Part shown: positions 28,405 to 35,079 of the stretch, one piece after another | How positions within the stretch are numbered: the stretch's first letter is position 1 | How the letters are laid out: every line of letters begins with the position of its first letter | From: UBA9715 sp045614225 | Lineage (GTDB): Bacteria; Actinomycetota; Coriobacteriia; Coriobacteriales; Eggerthellaceae | Reading direction: 5' to 3' | Length of the DNA: 35,079 nucleotides | Assembly: GCA_045614225.1 (NCBI GenBank) | Contig: JAZLCO010000129.1 | Coordinates: forward strand, 1-35,079 | The notes under the pieces: generated by a model | Databases searched by the model: none | What the model saw: the letters and a program-made list of their open reading frames with translations, nothing else | Told to the model about the DNA's origin: nothing | Position numbers and translations under genes: made by a program

Positions 28405-29159
28405 GCGTACCGCTCCCCTGCTCCGAACTGCTGGATGACGGCGTTCACCTCGGGAATGGAGGTCGCGCCGTCCCTGCCCGCCGTCGTGAAGTGGATATAG
28501 CCTGCATCCGTGCTCTCGCCGGTCGCGCCGATCGGGCGGTTCGACGGGCGGAGCATGTACGCCGCGAGCTCCAGGACGGCGGCCGACACTGCAGCGGGCA
28601 TCTCCGCCCCGTAGGTGTACTCGACCCATTTCGGAAACGGGCCGCACGGCCTGGCGCGAGCGATGTACGAGTCGCTCTTCTGCGTGTAGCCGTCCGTCAT
28701 GATCTCGCGCAGATCGTGGTCGGTGGCCAGCAGGCCGTCCCGCCCGTAATCCTTGATGCGTCCGATCCTCTCGACGAACGACCGGTCCGCCGCTTCCTCG
28801 AAGATGTCCGTCGCAGCCTGGCGCGCGGCCCAGAGCACCTCGTCCGGCAGATCGTCGAACTCGTCGCGGCCGTCGCCGTAGCCCTTCAGGGCATCGAGCC
28901 CGAAGTAGTGGCGGTCGACCACCTCCACGGCATTGGTGAAGGCCGCATCGTCGGAGCCTGACCCGAGCCATTCGATGACCGCCGTATTTGGTGCGGTTAG
29001 TGCCGGCCATTCGAACGAACCGCCGTCGAGGGGGATGGAAACGGCATCGCCGAACCTCGGGACGATCCGAACGCCCTCGAGCTCGGCTCCCGCATCAAGC
29101 TCCAACGATACGGCCTCGGAATTGGCTATGCGCAATGTCGTGTTGGGCTTGACTTTCAC
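28401..29159 (-). CDS. Head-tail connector / adaptor protein
   Basis: 252 residues. The N-terminal part is strand-rich (IANSEAVSLELDAGAELEGVRIVPRFGDAVSIPLDGGSFEWPAL). A helical core follows, with YFGLDALKGYGDGRDEFDDLPDEVLWAARQAATDIFEEAADRSFVERIGRIKDYGRDG, similar to HK97 gp6/SPP1 gp15-type connectors, and a C-terminal VLELAAYMLRPSNRP. It should bind beneath the portal. It starts with GTG at 29159, overlapping the upstream stop (GTGA). Confidence 0.65.
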   Translation of the reverse strand: MKVKPNTTLRIANSEAVSLELDAGAELEGVRIVPRFGDAVSIPLDGGSFEWPALTAPNTAVIEWLGSGSDDAAFTNAVEVVDRHYFGLDALKGYGDGRDEFDDLPDEVLWAARQAATDIFEEAADRSFVERIGRIKDYGRDGLLATDHDLREIMTDGYTQKSDSYIARARPCGPFPKWVEYTYGAEMPAAVSAAVLELAAYMLRPSNRPIGATGESTDAGYIHFTTAGRDGATSIPEVNAVIQQFGAGERYA

Positions 29160-29329
29160 TTCTCAGCCGCTTTCTTCCCGCGCCTCGGAGCCCTCTTAGG
29201 CTGCTCCGGCGCCTCCTTCTGGATGAGGCCGCGCCTGGCGGCCTCCTCCATCATCATCTGTTCGCCCGCATAGGCTATGAGCCATCCGCCGCGCTCAACG
29301 CGCTCGGGGCTCACGTACATCCCGCCCAT
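29156..29329 (-). CDS. Small basic-tailed protein after capsid gene (57 aa)
   Basis: 57 residues: MYVSPERVERGGWLIAYAGEQMMMEEAARRGLIQ and a very basic tail (PKRAPRRGKKAAEK). It starts within the capsid stop (TAATG) at 29329; a second ATG at 29320 is possible. Small basic genes in this position may be head-decoration or connector accessory proteins. No family is recognised. Confidence 0.6.
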   Translation of the reverse strand: MGGMYVSPERVERGGWLIAYAGEQMMMEEAARRGLIQKEAPEQPKRAPRRGKKAAEK

Positions 29330-30420
29330 TAGGCGTCGAGGTTGGACTTGGTGGCGTACACGACCGCTTCGGGGCGGATCACCTGGAACGCCAGCGTCTC
29401 CTCGGCGAGGATGCACAGCTCGTTGCGGATGAACTGGTCGTTCACGTAGCCGACCTCGACGGCGAGCCCGTGGATCGGGCGGCGCTTCATCGCGTAGGCG
29501 TCGTAGACCATGATTCCCTCGCAGTTGAAATCCTCGACCGGGACCATGCCCCAGAAGGAGTCGAGGAGCTGGTAGCGGCCCTGCTGGTCCTTGTAGAGGT
29601 CGATGGCCTCCTTGATGTCGGGATGCATGCACACGTGCGTCGGGATGGCGCGGCCGTTCTGCATGCACTCGGTGCGCATCTTGCGGATGGCCTCCCAGTA
29701 GAGCCCGCCCATGTGGGTGGTGAAGCTCTGGATGCCGACCGTGTTGATCGCGCCGACGATGCCGTCCTGGTTCGTGCCGGTAAGCAGCTTCTCGTCGCGC
29801 TTCTCGGACAGGTCGATGATGAGGTCGCTCTCGATGATAGACGCGAGCTCGTCGTAGTCCTTGAGCGTCTGCTTGGAGACGGGGACGTAGCCCGCGATGA
29901 CTTCCTCGTTCGCCAGGGCATCCTTCCAGGTGTACAGCACCTTCTCCTTGGCCGCGCTCTCGCCCGTGTAGGGGTCGACGCCCGCCCACGTGTCTGGCGC
30001 GCCCGTCTGGGTGGAGCGCTGCTTGTAGTGCACGGAGCCCTTCGCCGGAGCCGAGGGGATGGTGTCCGCAAAGTCGAGCAGCAGGCCCTCGCGCTTGCCG
30101 GGGATGTCGAGCTCGATCTCGGCGGGGGCGGGGATGCTCACGACTGGGTTGCCGTCGCTGCGGAAGCCGACCTCCAGGCCCGCGAACTCATCGCGGGGGC
30201 CGAGGATGCGCTCGGCGAGGCTCTTCGGGGAAGCAGGCGCGGCCGCATAGGCGTCGCGCATCTTATCTTCCTCTTCCAGGACGTGATCGAGCGTCACGTC
30301 GATCTCGCGGATCTGGCCCTCGATTACGCGCGCCTCGTCCACGTTGCCCTCGTCCATGAGGCGATGCTGCTCCGCATCCAACTCGCGGCGTCGGGCGAAA
30401 AGTTGCTTGCTGGTCTTCAT
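29329..30420 (-). CDS. Major capsid protein (HK97 fold)
   Basis: 363 residues. The N-terminal scaffold-like helix (about 1-60, LFARRRELDAEQHRLMDEGNVDEARVIEGQIREIDVTLDHVLEEEDK) is probably removed by the adjacent protease. The capsid domain follows, with YVPVSKQTLKDYDELASIIESDLIIDLSEKRDEKLLTGTNQDGIVGAINTVGIQ (typical HK97 P-domain and spine-helix region), MHPDIKEAIDLYKDQQGRYQL, and ELCILAEETLAFQVIRPEAVVYAT at the end. GGAAGGAG precedes ATG 30420. The order portal-protease-capsid is canonical. Confidence 0.92.
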   Translation of the reverse strand: MKTSKQLFARRRELDAEQHRLMDEGNVDEARVIEGQIREIDVTLDHVLEEEDKMRDAYAAAPASPKSLAERILGPRDEFAGLEVGFRSDGNPVVSIPAPAEIELDIPGKREGLLLDFADTIPSAPAKGSVHYKQRSTQTGAPDTWAGVDPYTGESAAKEKVLYTWKDALANEEVIAGYVPVSKQTLKDYDELASIIESDLIIDLSEKRDEKLLTGTNQDGIVGAINTVGIQSFTTHMGGLYWEAIRKMRTECMQNGRAIPTHVCMHPDIKEAIDLYKDQQGRYQLLDSFWGMVPVEDFNCEGIMVYDAYAMKRRPIHGLAVEVGYVNDQFIRNELCILAEETLAFQVIRPEAVVYATKSNLDA

Positions 30421-30423
30421 CTT

Positions 30424-31203
30424 CTACTCCTTCCAGTAGACACGGTTGCCGAGGAGGAATGCCCCTTCGGCATCCTTCGCCTCGTCGTCCCCTAATGTAT
30501 CCAGCGGGTGAGATTCACCCGCATCGACGGGCTCCGCAGCGGGTTCGGGCTCTTTCGCCGGCTCCCCTTCGGTTGCGGATTCGTCCTGCTCGTCGGCGAT
30601 TTCCACCGCCTCCGGTATGTTCGTGAAATGCTCTGCCATGGCTCGGTCAAGCGATGCCGCCACTCTCTGCTCGGTCTCGATGACCTCGTTGCACATGCCC
30701 GCTGCGAGCGCCTCGTCTGCTGTGAACCACGTCTCGGCGCCCATCGCGGACTTGACCTCTTCGAGCTCCATGCCCGACCGCTTCGAGATGATCCCGGCGA
30801 TGGTGCTGTCGATGCCCTCGAGCCGGTCGGCCGTCTCGCGCAGCTCATCGCGGTTCCCGACCGCCAGCGTCCATGCGTTGTGGATCATGAACATGGCGTA
30901 ATCGTTCATGGTGATGTAGTCGCCCATGAGCGCGATATACGACGCCGCGCTCGCTGCCATCCCGTCGATGTACACGTGCGTGTCGCCTTCGTATCTCTGG
31001 ATGGCCGACGCTATGGCGAACCCCTCGTACACGTCGCCGCCCGCGCTGTCGATGCGGATGTCCAACGGCTTGGGGCTTAGCTCGTCGAGCGTCTTGGCGA
31101 ACGCCTTCGCGCGGTTGCTGTCCTCCTCGTCCCAGAAATCCTCGCCGATGGTGCCGTAAATGTAGAGCACCGCGCGGCTCGCCTCGTTCTTTACCTTGAA
31201 CAT
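30424..31203 (-). CDS. ClpP-type head maturation protease
   Basis: 259 residues. The ClpP fold is clear: LDIRIDSAGGDVYEGFAIASAIQRYEGDTHVYIDGMAASAASYIALMGDYITMNDYAMFMIHNAW, with nucleophile S85 in GMAASAAS and catalytic H108 in MIHNAW. The acidic C-terminal third (about 195-245) may act as a scaffold or be trimmed. The enzyme processes the capsid N-terminus during maturation. Its 3' end carries one copy of the repeated 23-bp element (30504-30526), here as a perfect hairpin. AAGGAGG lies before ATG 31203. Confidence 0.93.
   Translation of the reverse strand: MFKVKNEASRAVLYIYGTIGEDFWDEEDSNRAKAFAKTLDELSPKPLDIRIDSAGGDVYEGFAIASAIQRYEGDTHVYIDGMAASAASYIALMGDYITMNDYAMFMIHNAWTLAVGNRDELRETADRLEGIDSTIAGIISKRSGMELEEVKSAMGAETWFTADEALAAGMCNEVIETEQRVAASLDRAMAEHFTNIPEAVEIADEQDESATEGEPAKEPEPAAEPVDAGESHPLDTLGDDEAKDAEGAFLLGNRVYWKE
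30504..30526. repeat. 23-bp element, copy 1 (perfect hairpin) within protease gene
   Basis: GCGGGTGA (30504-30511), three bases, then TCACCCGC (30515-30522): an 8-bp perfect stem. The 23 bases from 30504 match the terminase-portal gap (32554-32576) at 21 positions. The two differences break two base pairs in the other copy. The function is unknown. Confidence 0.6.
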
Positions 31204-31212
31204 CGTTCCTCC

Positions 31213-32511
31213 TTAATCGGTCGCGCCTGCCTGGCTGCCGTCCGCCGGCTCCGCCGTGTCGCTGCTGTAGACGGACACGCCGCCGTCCTTTTCGATTGCG
31301 CCGTAGTTGAGCGGGAAGAGCGGCTTCTCGAGGCCATCGATCGGCGGCATGTCCTCGAGCTCGCGCACGTCCGCCCTCGTGTACGTTCCCGCATAGACCA
31401 TCTCGCGGTAGTATTGGGAGCGGGCCTCGTCATCGCCGCGCATGAGACCTCGCACGTCCAGCTTGAGCTGCAGGTCGTCCTCACCTCTCGCGAGGAATAT
31501 CGGCTTGAACGCCTTCTCGATGGCGCGCACATCCGGCACGATGGTGTCGGTGACGTAATCGATGTTCGCCTGCTGCGATCCGCTGTACGCCGTGTCCTCC
31601 TGGCTGTAGACCTTCCAGGGCGGCACGTTCGTCGCGCGGCAGACCTGGTGGAGAATCCACCGCTGCTGATCGATCAGCGACGCATCCTGCATGCTCTGGC
31701 CGTCGTTGACCCATTTCGCCCCAGCGGTGAAGATGGGGGCGATGCCAGCCTTGTCGACGCCGGACTTCGCCTCGATGGCGGTCCGCAGGTCGTCCATCGC
31801 GGCCGGCGGGATGTTCCGCTCCGGTACCTCTACGTGGCCGAGGTGGTGGTTCCCGTTGTGCAGCATCGCTGCGTAGAACCGCTCGAGGTCGACGGATAGC
31901 CCGATCTGCTCGGCCGCAATCTTCGCGAGCGATACGCCGCGCACGCCGTCTTTCGTGATGTACGTGCCGATCCTCACGATCTCGTCGCTGTAGTAGCGCC
32001 CGGGCTTCGTGTAGTCGTCCCCTCCGTAATCGTAGACGGTGCGGTACCCGGGCCTGTTGCCCTTCTCGAACCGATGCGTCACGTTGCCGTTCATCGGCCA
32101 GATGGCGACGATCGTCCCCTTGTACCACTCGATGCGCCAGTATGCGTTGCCGAACGTATCGCATCTCAGACGGTGCCAGCTCAGAAGGTCGACGCCCGTC
32201 ATATCCTCGTTGGCCATGCCGTTGAGCAGCTTCGCGATCGGATGGTCGACCTTCTCGCGGTTCGGGCCTTTCCTGATGACCGACACCGGAAGCGATGCCA
32301 GCGATCTTGCCTTGGTCTGCTCGCACGAGGCGTAGTCGACCGACATGAGCGCGCCGTACCCCATGGCCGTGATGTTCGCCGGGATCAAGCCGTCGCCGAC
32401 CTTCACGATCTCGGGGTTCTCCCTGTCGACTGCCGGCGATGCCTGGGCATCGGCTTCGGCCCTGGGCGAGAAATCGCCCTCCATGAAGAGCCAGTCTCTT
32501 ATCTTTCCCAC
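31213..32511 (-). CDS. Portal protein (HK97-type)
   Basis: 432 residues with the HK97 gp3 pattern: MGYGALMSVDYASCEQTKARSLASLPVSVIRKG, HPIAKLLNGMANEDMTGVDLLSWHRLRCDTFGNAYWRIEW, GVRGVSLAKIAAEQIGLSVDLERFYAAMLHNG, the KWVNDGQSMQDASLIDQQRWILHQVCRATNVPPWKV segment, and a C-terminal QYYREMVYAGTYTRADVRELEDMPPIDG. It forms the DNA channel at one capsid vertex. It starts with GTG at 32511 behind GAAGGGA; an overlapping ATG (32530) is in another frame. It lies 9 nt upstream of the protease gene. Confidence 0.93.
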   Translation of the reverse strand: MGKIRDWLFMEGDFSPRAEADAQASPAVDRENPEIVKVGDGLIPANITAMGYGALMSVDYASCEQTKARSLASLPVSVIRKGPNREKVDHPIAKLLNGMANEDMTGVDLLSWHRLRCDTFGNAYWRIEWYKGTIVAIWPMNGNVTHRFEKGNRPGYRTVYDYGGDDYTKPGRYYSDEIVRIGTYITKDGVRGVSLAKIAAEQIGLSVDLERFYAAMLHNGNHHLGHVEVPERNIPPAAMDDLRTAIEAKSGVDKAGIAPIFTAGAKWVNDGQSMQDASLIDQQRWILHQVCRATNVPPWKVYSQEDTAYSGSQQANIDYVTDTIVPDVRAIEKAFKPIFLARGEDDLQLKLDVRGLMRGDDEARSQYYREMVYAGTYTRADVRELEDMPPIDGLEKPLFPLNYGAIEKDGGVSVYSSDTAEPADGSQAGATD

Positions 32512-32610
32512 GTTGTTTCCCTTCGCTCATGAGAACGATGGGAACTTTAGACTGCGGGTGAGATGCAACCGCATCGCGGCATCTTGCGAACCGTTGAGCT
32601 GGGTTTTCTG
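32512..32610. other. Terminase-portal gap with hairpin and 23-bp element copy 2
   Basis: 99 bp without a gene, the largest gap in the late operon. It holds the second copy of the 23-bp element (32554-32576). On the leftward transcript a nested stem CCGC-GAT-GCGG flanked by GATG/CATC can form. No U-run or clear promoter is seen. It separates packaging genes from structural genes, so an mRNA processing or expression-setting role is plausible. Confidence 0.5.
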
Positions 32611-34104
32611 TCAGCGTGCAGCGCGCATGTCGAGGTTCGGCGTGCTCCAGGCGGCTTCCCCGTCGACAAGCTTGTCGTATGCGAGAACGGCGATCGCGAG
32701 GGCTATCGCGGCGTCTATCTTGCTGCGCCTGTCATCCTTGCCGAACCTCTCGCCGTATGCGCCCTTGTCGTCGCGCACCGCGTTCGCAAGGTGGTCCTGC
32801 AGCTTCGGGTTTCCCTTGAGCCTGAGCGCGCGGCTCTTCACGAGGTTCGTCACGAGCGATGTCGCCTGGCACATGGTTGGGTTGTTCTGGGCGAACGTCG
32901 TGGTCTCGATGCCGTACACGTCGTTGAGCTGGTTGCTCATGACGATCATGCGCGCGGGGTCGATGCCCACCACCGACGGGTAGTGTTCGGCGCACAGCGC
33001 CGCGATGAGCTCCATGATCTGCCCGAGCGGGTAGTGGCCGGTATCCTCGTCGGGCTCGTCGAACACCCATTCCATCGTGTACCCCGCCTCGTCGCGCTTC
33101 TGGTATGCGACGATCGCGAACGAGTCGCCGGAGGTCGCGCCGTCGATGCCCATCGTCCAGGGCGAGTTGAAATCGAAGTCGTTGGGCTCCTTGCAGCACG
33201 CGCCGATCTGGCGGGCGGTGAAGCAATGCTCGGAGGTGACCTTGGACGGGAAGCGGTTCATGATGTACCGCTCGAAGCTCGCGCGGGTGAGCCGCTTGTA
33301 CTGCCGCTCGATGTCCTCGATCTTGATCCAGGACGGCAGTATGAGCTTCCGCCACTCGGAGCGGTCGTCAACGGGCCTGCCTTCAGGGAGCGCATGCCAC
33401 CAGCAGTAAGCCTCATCATCATCCCATACGGAAGTCAGATCATCGCTTCCGTTCAGCCAGTCCCAGAGGAACCCCTTGCGCGCGCCGCCAGCGGTGGTGA
33501 TCGCCACGACGAGCGAGTTCGGGATGGAGCCCATGCCCGAGACGATCGCGTTCCATACAGTGTTGTCGCGCCATACGTGCAGCTCGTCGGCGATGAGCAG
33601 ATTGAAGTGCCACGACTGCAGAGCGCCTTCCGAGTACGGGAACACCTTGATGACGGCGCCCGTCTCGTCGTTGACGAACTCCTCCTTGTTCATCTGCCAC
33701 GTGGAGCGCAGGTCGACATCCAGGTTTATCATCGACTTGAGGGCGCGCAGGATCTTGCCCGCCTGGTCCTTCGAGTACGCGACGATTCCGTACTGGCCGT
33801 TGTAGACCGGATGCATGAACGCCTCGGACAGCAGGATCGCGCACGCGAGCTCGGTCTTGCCGAAATCGCGCGGCATCCCGATCAGCGCCGCGCGGTACCG
33901 CCTGCGGAACGTGCCGCCGACCATCTTGCCGGTGCCGAATATCGGCCGCCATATGTTGTCCCGCTGCCAATCCTCGAGGAAGAACGGCGTGCCGGCGTAC
34001 TCGTCGTTGCCAACGTGGTGCAGATGGGTCGCGGCGAAGTATTCGAGGCGACCCGCCTCGTCGTAACCGGCAGACGATATGCGGACGCGCTTACTTCGCT
34101 TCAT
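32611..34104 (-). CDS. Terminase large subunit
   Basis: 497 residues. ATPase domain: Walker A GMPRDFGKT (76-84), Walker B LLIADE (169-174) and a coupling motif AITTAGG (201-207). Nuclease domain: D321 in GIDGATSGD, D382 in VGIDPAR and D464 in SKIDAAIALA. This is the Terminase_1/HK97-like type. It pumps DNA into the procapsid and cuts it. It overlaps the small subunit gene by 14 nt. Confidence 0.95.
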   Translation of the reverse strand: MKRSKRVRISSAGYDEAGRLEYFAATHLHHVGNDEYAGTPFFLEDWQRDNIWRPIFGTGKMVGGTFRRRYRAALIGMPRDFGKTELACAILLSEAFMHPVYNGQYGIVAYSKDQAGKILRALKSMINLDVDLRSTWQMNKEEFVNDETGAVIKVFPYSEGALQSWHFNLLIADELHVWRDNTVWNAIVSGMGSIPNSLVVAITTAGGARKGFLWDWLNGSDDLTSVWDDDEAYCWWHALPEGRPVDDRSEWRKLILPSWIKIEDIERQYKRLTRASFERYIMNRFPSKVTSEHCFTARQIGACCKEPNDFDFNSPWTMGIDGATSGDSFAIVAYQKRDEAGYTMEWVFDEPDEDTGHYPLGQIMELIAALCAEHYPSVVGIDPARMIVMSNQLNDVYGIETTTFAQNNPTMCQATSLVTNLVKSRALRLKGNPKLQDHLANAVRDDKGAYGERFGKDDRRSKIDAAIALAIAVLAYDKLVDGEAAWSTPNLDMRAAR

Positions 34105-34630
34105 TCAGTGCCTTCTGCTGCCTCTTGAACTGCTCGTAGCCCTCGATCGTCTTCTTGACGGCATCGGCCTGGGTCGATCTCGTCATGGCGCGCATCAGGC
34201 CGGCGCGGTCCCTGGCCGTCGGCGTCAGGTTCAGCTCACCGCCTATGAGCCTGAGCATGCTCGTCGCCTTCTCGGCCGTGCGCAGGTCGGGGTTCTGAGA
34301 ACGCTTCACATTGCCCTTGGCATCCTCCATCTCATACGAAATGGCCATCTCGCCCGTCGGCGCTATGATGCAGCCCTCTGCCTCGCGCAGCACCGCGTAC
34401 CAGAAGCAGTACGCCTCCATGAGCGGTATGTCGCACTCCTCCAGGTTGGGCGATGTCGCAAGGAGGCTGTCCCAGCACGCCGACTGCAGGGGGTTCATCG
34501 AGATGTGCGCGGGCTTGTTGACACGCTGCGGCTCGATGATCTCGGCATCGAGGACGGATGCCGCCTTGAGCATCTCCGGCCTGATGCCGCCCCTGCGCTG
34601 CGCTGCCGTCTTCGGTTTCCTGCCCTTCAT
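34091..34630 (-). CDS. Terminase small subunit (P27 family)
   Basis: 179 residues. MKGRKPKTAAQRRGG is the typical P27-family basic start. Then IIEPQRVNKPAHISMNPLQSACWDSLLATSPNLEECDIPLMEAYCFWYAVLREAEGCI and a closing helical part (LRLIGGELNLTPTARDRAGLMRAM) follow. It recognises the packaging site and recruits the large subunit. The start at 34630 overlaps the upstream stop (TGATG). The longer in-frame ORF is a shadow of the zinc-finger gene. Confidence 0.88.
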   Translation of the reverse strand: MKGRKPKTAAQRRGGIRPEMLKAASVLDAEIIEPQRVNKPAHISMNPLQSACWDSLLATSPNLEECDIPLMEAYCFWYAVLREAEGCIIAPTGEMAISYEMEDAKGNVKRSQNPDLRTAEKATSMLRLIGGELNLTPTARDRAGLMRAMTRSTQADAVKKTIEGYEQFKRQQKALNEAK

Positions 34631-34929
34631 CACCAGTCCTCCTTCTTGATCGCGACGGCTATAGCATCGGCTATGCGCTGGCACCCCGGTCTGAGCTGCC
34701 GAGGCCCTGTGTGCGCCAGCCGCGCGAGCGTGTTCGACACCCGGCGCGCATCGGACAGGGCATCTGCGACGTCGTCGAACGATTCGGTGGCGTACAGCTC
34801 CGGAGGCGCGCCGTTCATGACGGCGCGCCCGATGCTCCTGTACCTGTACCTGCATTTGTCCGAGCAGAAGCGCGCCGTCGACCTCCGGGCCTCGAACGCC
34901 CTCCCGCAGCACGCGCATACCTTGACCAT
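34630..34929 (-). CDS. FCS-type zinc-finger protein upstream of terminase (99 aa)
   Basis: 99 residues. The N-terminal VCACCGRAFEARRSTARFCSDKCRYRYR is a four-cysteine zinc finger (C-x2-C ... C-x3-C) often found in small phage proteins near the terminase. A helical part (SFDDVADALSDARRVSNTLARLAHTGP...RIADAIAVAIKKEDW) follows. ATG 34929 has AGAAGGGGG 9 nt upstream. It is the first gene of the late operon and may bind DNA or cooperate with the small terminase. Confidence 0.75.
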   Translation of the reverse strand: MVKVCACCGRAFEARRSTARFCSDKCRYRYRSIGRAVMNGAPPELYATESFDDVADALSDARRVSNTLARLAHTGPRQLRPGCQRIADAIAVAIKKEDW

Positions 34930-35079
34930 GCCGACGATCCCCCTTCTTTTCCCGTCGGCTCAGCAGTATGGCATCCTGGTGAGTTTTAGCGTGGTTTCGA
35001 TACGCTTAGCGTGTTATCGCCCAATTTTCAGCCCGGAACTCCAATTTCGTAGAATTGCGTGAATGTGAAGTCGGAGGCC
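34930..35079. other. Right window edge: late-operon leader and candidate packaging region
   Basis: 150 bp upstream of the first late gene without an ORF. It has two direct copies of TTAGCGTG (34986-34993 and 35006-35013) 20 bp apart, about two helical turns; the second sits in the palindrome ACGCT-T-AGCGT. Spaced repeats beside the terminase genes could be small-terminase or late-activator binding sites. No convincing sigma-70 promoter was found. With the left edge this gives about 204 bp between the HNH and terminase-side genes if circular. Confidence 0.4.

Noticed and set aside
27871..29010. 379-codon minus-strand ORF across the connector and terminator genes
   Set aside because: Its first two thirds are an Arg/Gly-rich out-of-frame reading of the connector; only the last 177 codons (from 28404) are a gene.
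29470..30495. 341-codon plus-strand ORF opposite the capsid gene
   Set aside because: Shadow of the capsid frame; low-complexity Val/Leu/Asp composition and no ribosome site logic.
32563..34128. 521-codon plus-strand ORF opposite the large terminase gene
   Set aside because: Antisense shadow of a strongly conserved gene in GC-rich DNA; Arg/Val/Leu/His-rich composition and no domain pattern.
1..35079. Direct terminal repeats linking the two window edges
   Set aside because: Reading the first and last ~60 bases gave no shared sequence, so a terminally redundant contig is not supported.

Overview
The window reads as an essentially complete genome of a temperate, long-tailed (siphovirus) phage about 35 kb long. 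It is high in GC by eye (not computed) and tightly packed: most neighbouring genes overlap by 1-28 nt (often ATGA or GTGA) or nearly abut. The host is most likely a high-GC Gram-positive gut actinobacterium of the Coriobacteriia type (Eggerthellaceae or Coriobacteriaceae relatives). That is inferred from base composition, strong Shine-Dalgarno sites, an amidase endolysin with choline-binding-like repeats, and the style of the small early proteins. No host genes, rRNA or tRNA are visible.

Layout. Everything is on the minus strand except three genes at 9811-12209. (1) Positions 9694 down to 55 form the early region, read leftwards: a Cro-like regulator, small proteins, a GC-rich structured gap (8863-9068), a zinc-ribbon HTH protein, a ParB-like protein, a complete tyrosine recombinase, a short DnaD-like replication protein with a 12-bp iteron array, a run of small Cys-rich or membrane proteins, two HTH proteins, a family 8 glycosyltransferase and an HNH endonuclease. 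(2) Positions 9695-9810 hold the divergent lysis/lysogeny switch. (3) Positions 9811-12209 (plus strand) form a lysogeny operon: CI-like repressor, lipoprotein, large serine recombinase. (4) Positions 34929 down to 12210 form the late operon, read leftwards: zinc-finger protein, small and large terminase, HK97-type portal, ClpP-type protease, capsid, connectors, tail tube, tail chaperones with a -1 frameshift, tape measure, distal tail and tail-tip proteins, several fibre or baseplate proteins, holin and endolysin.

In leftward order the HNH gene at the left edge would be followed, after circularisation, by the zinc-finger/TerS/TerL genes at the right edge. That is the usual HNH-TerS-TerL order of HK97-like cos phages. 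The window therefore looks like a virion or circular form opened near the packaging site, not an integrated prophage with host flanks.

The most unusual points are: two complete, unrelated site-specific recombinases, one on each side of the immunity switch; a 12-bp iteron array that crosses a stop codon and enters a second gene, a candidate replication origin; a leftward terminator encoded inside the 3' end of the convergent serine recombinase gene; a 23-bp element repeated in the terminase-portal gap and in the protease gene; and an HTH/zinc-ribbon gene that appears to have lost its start codon.
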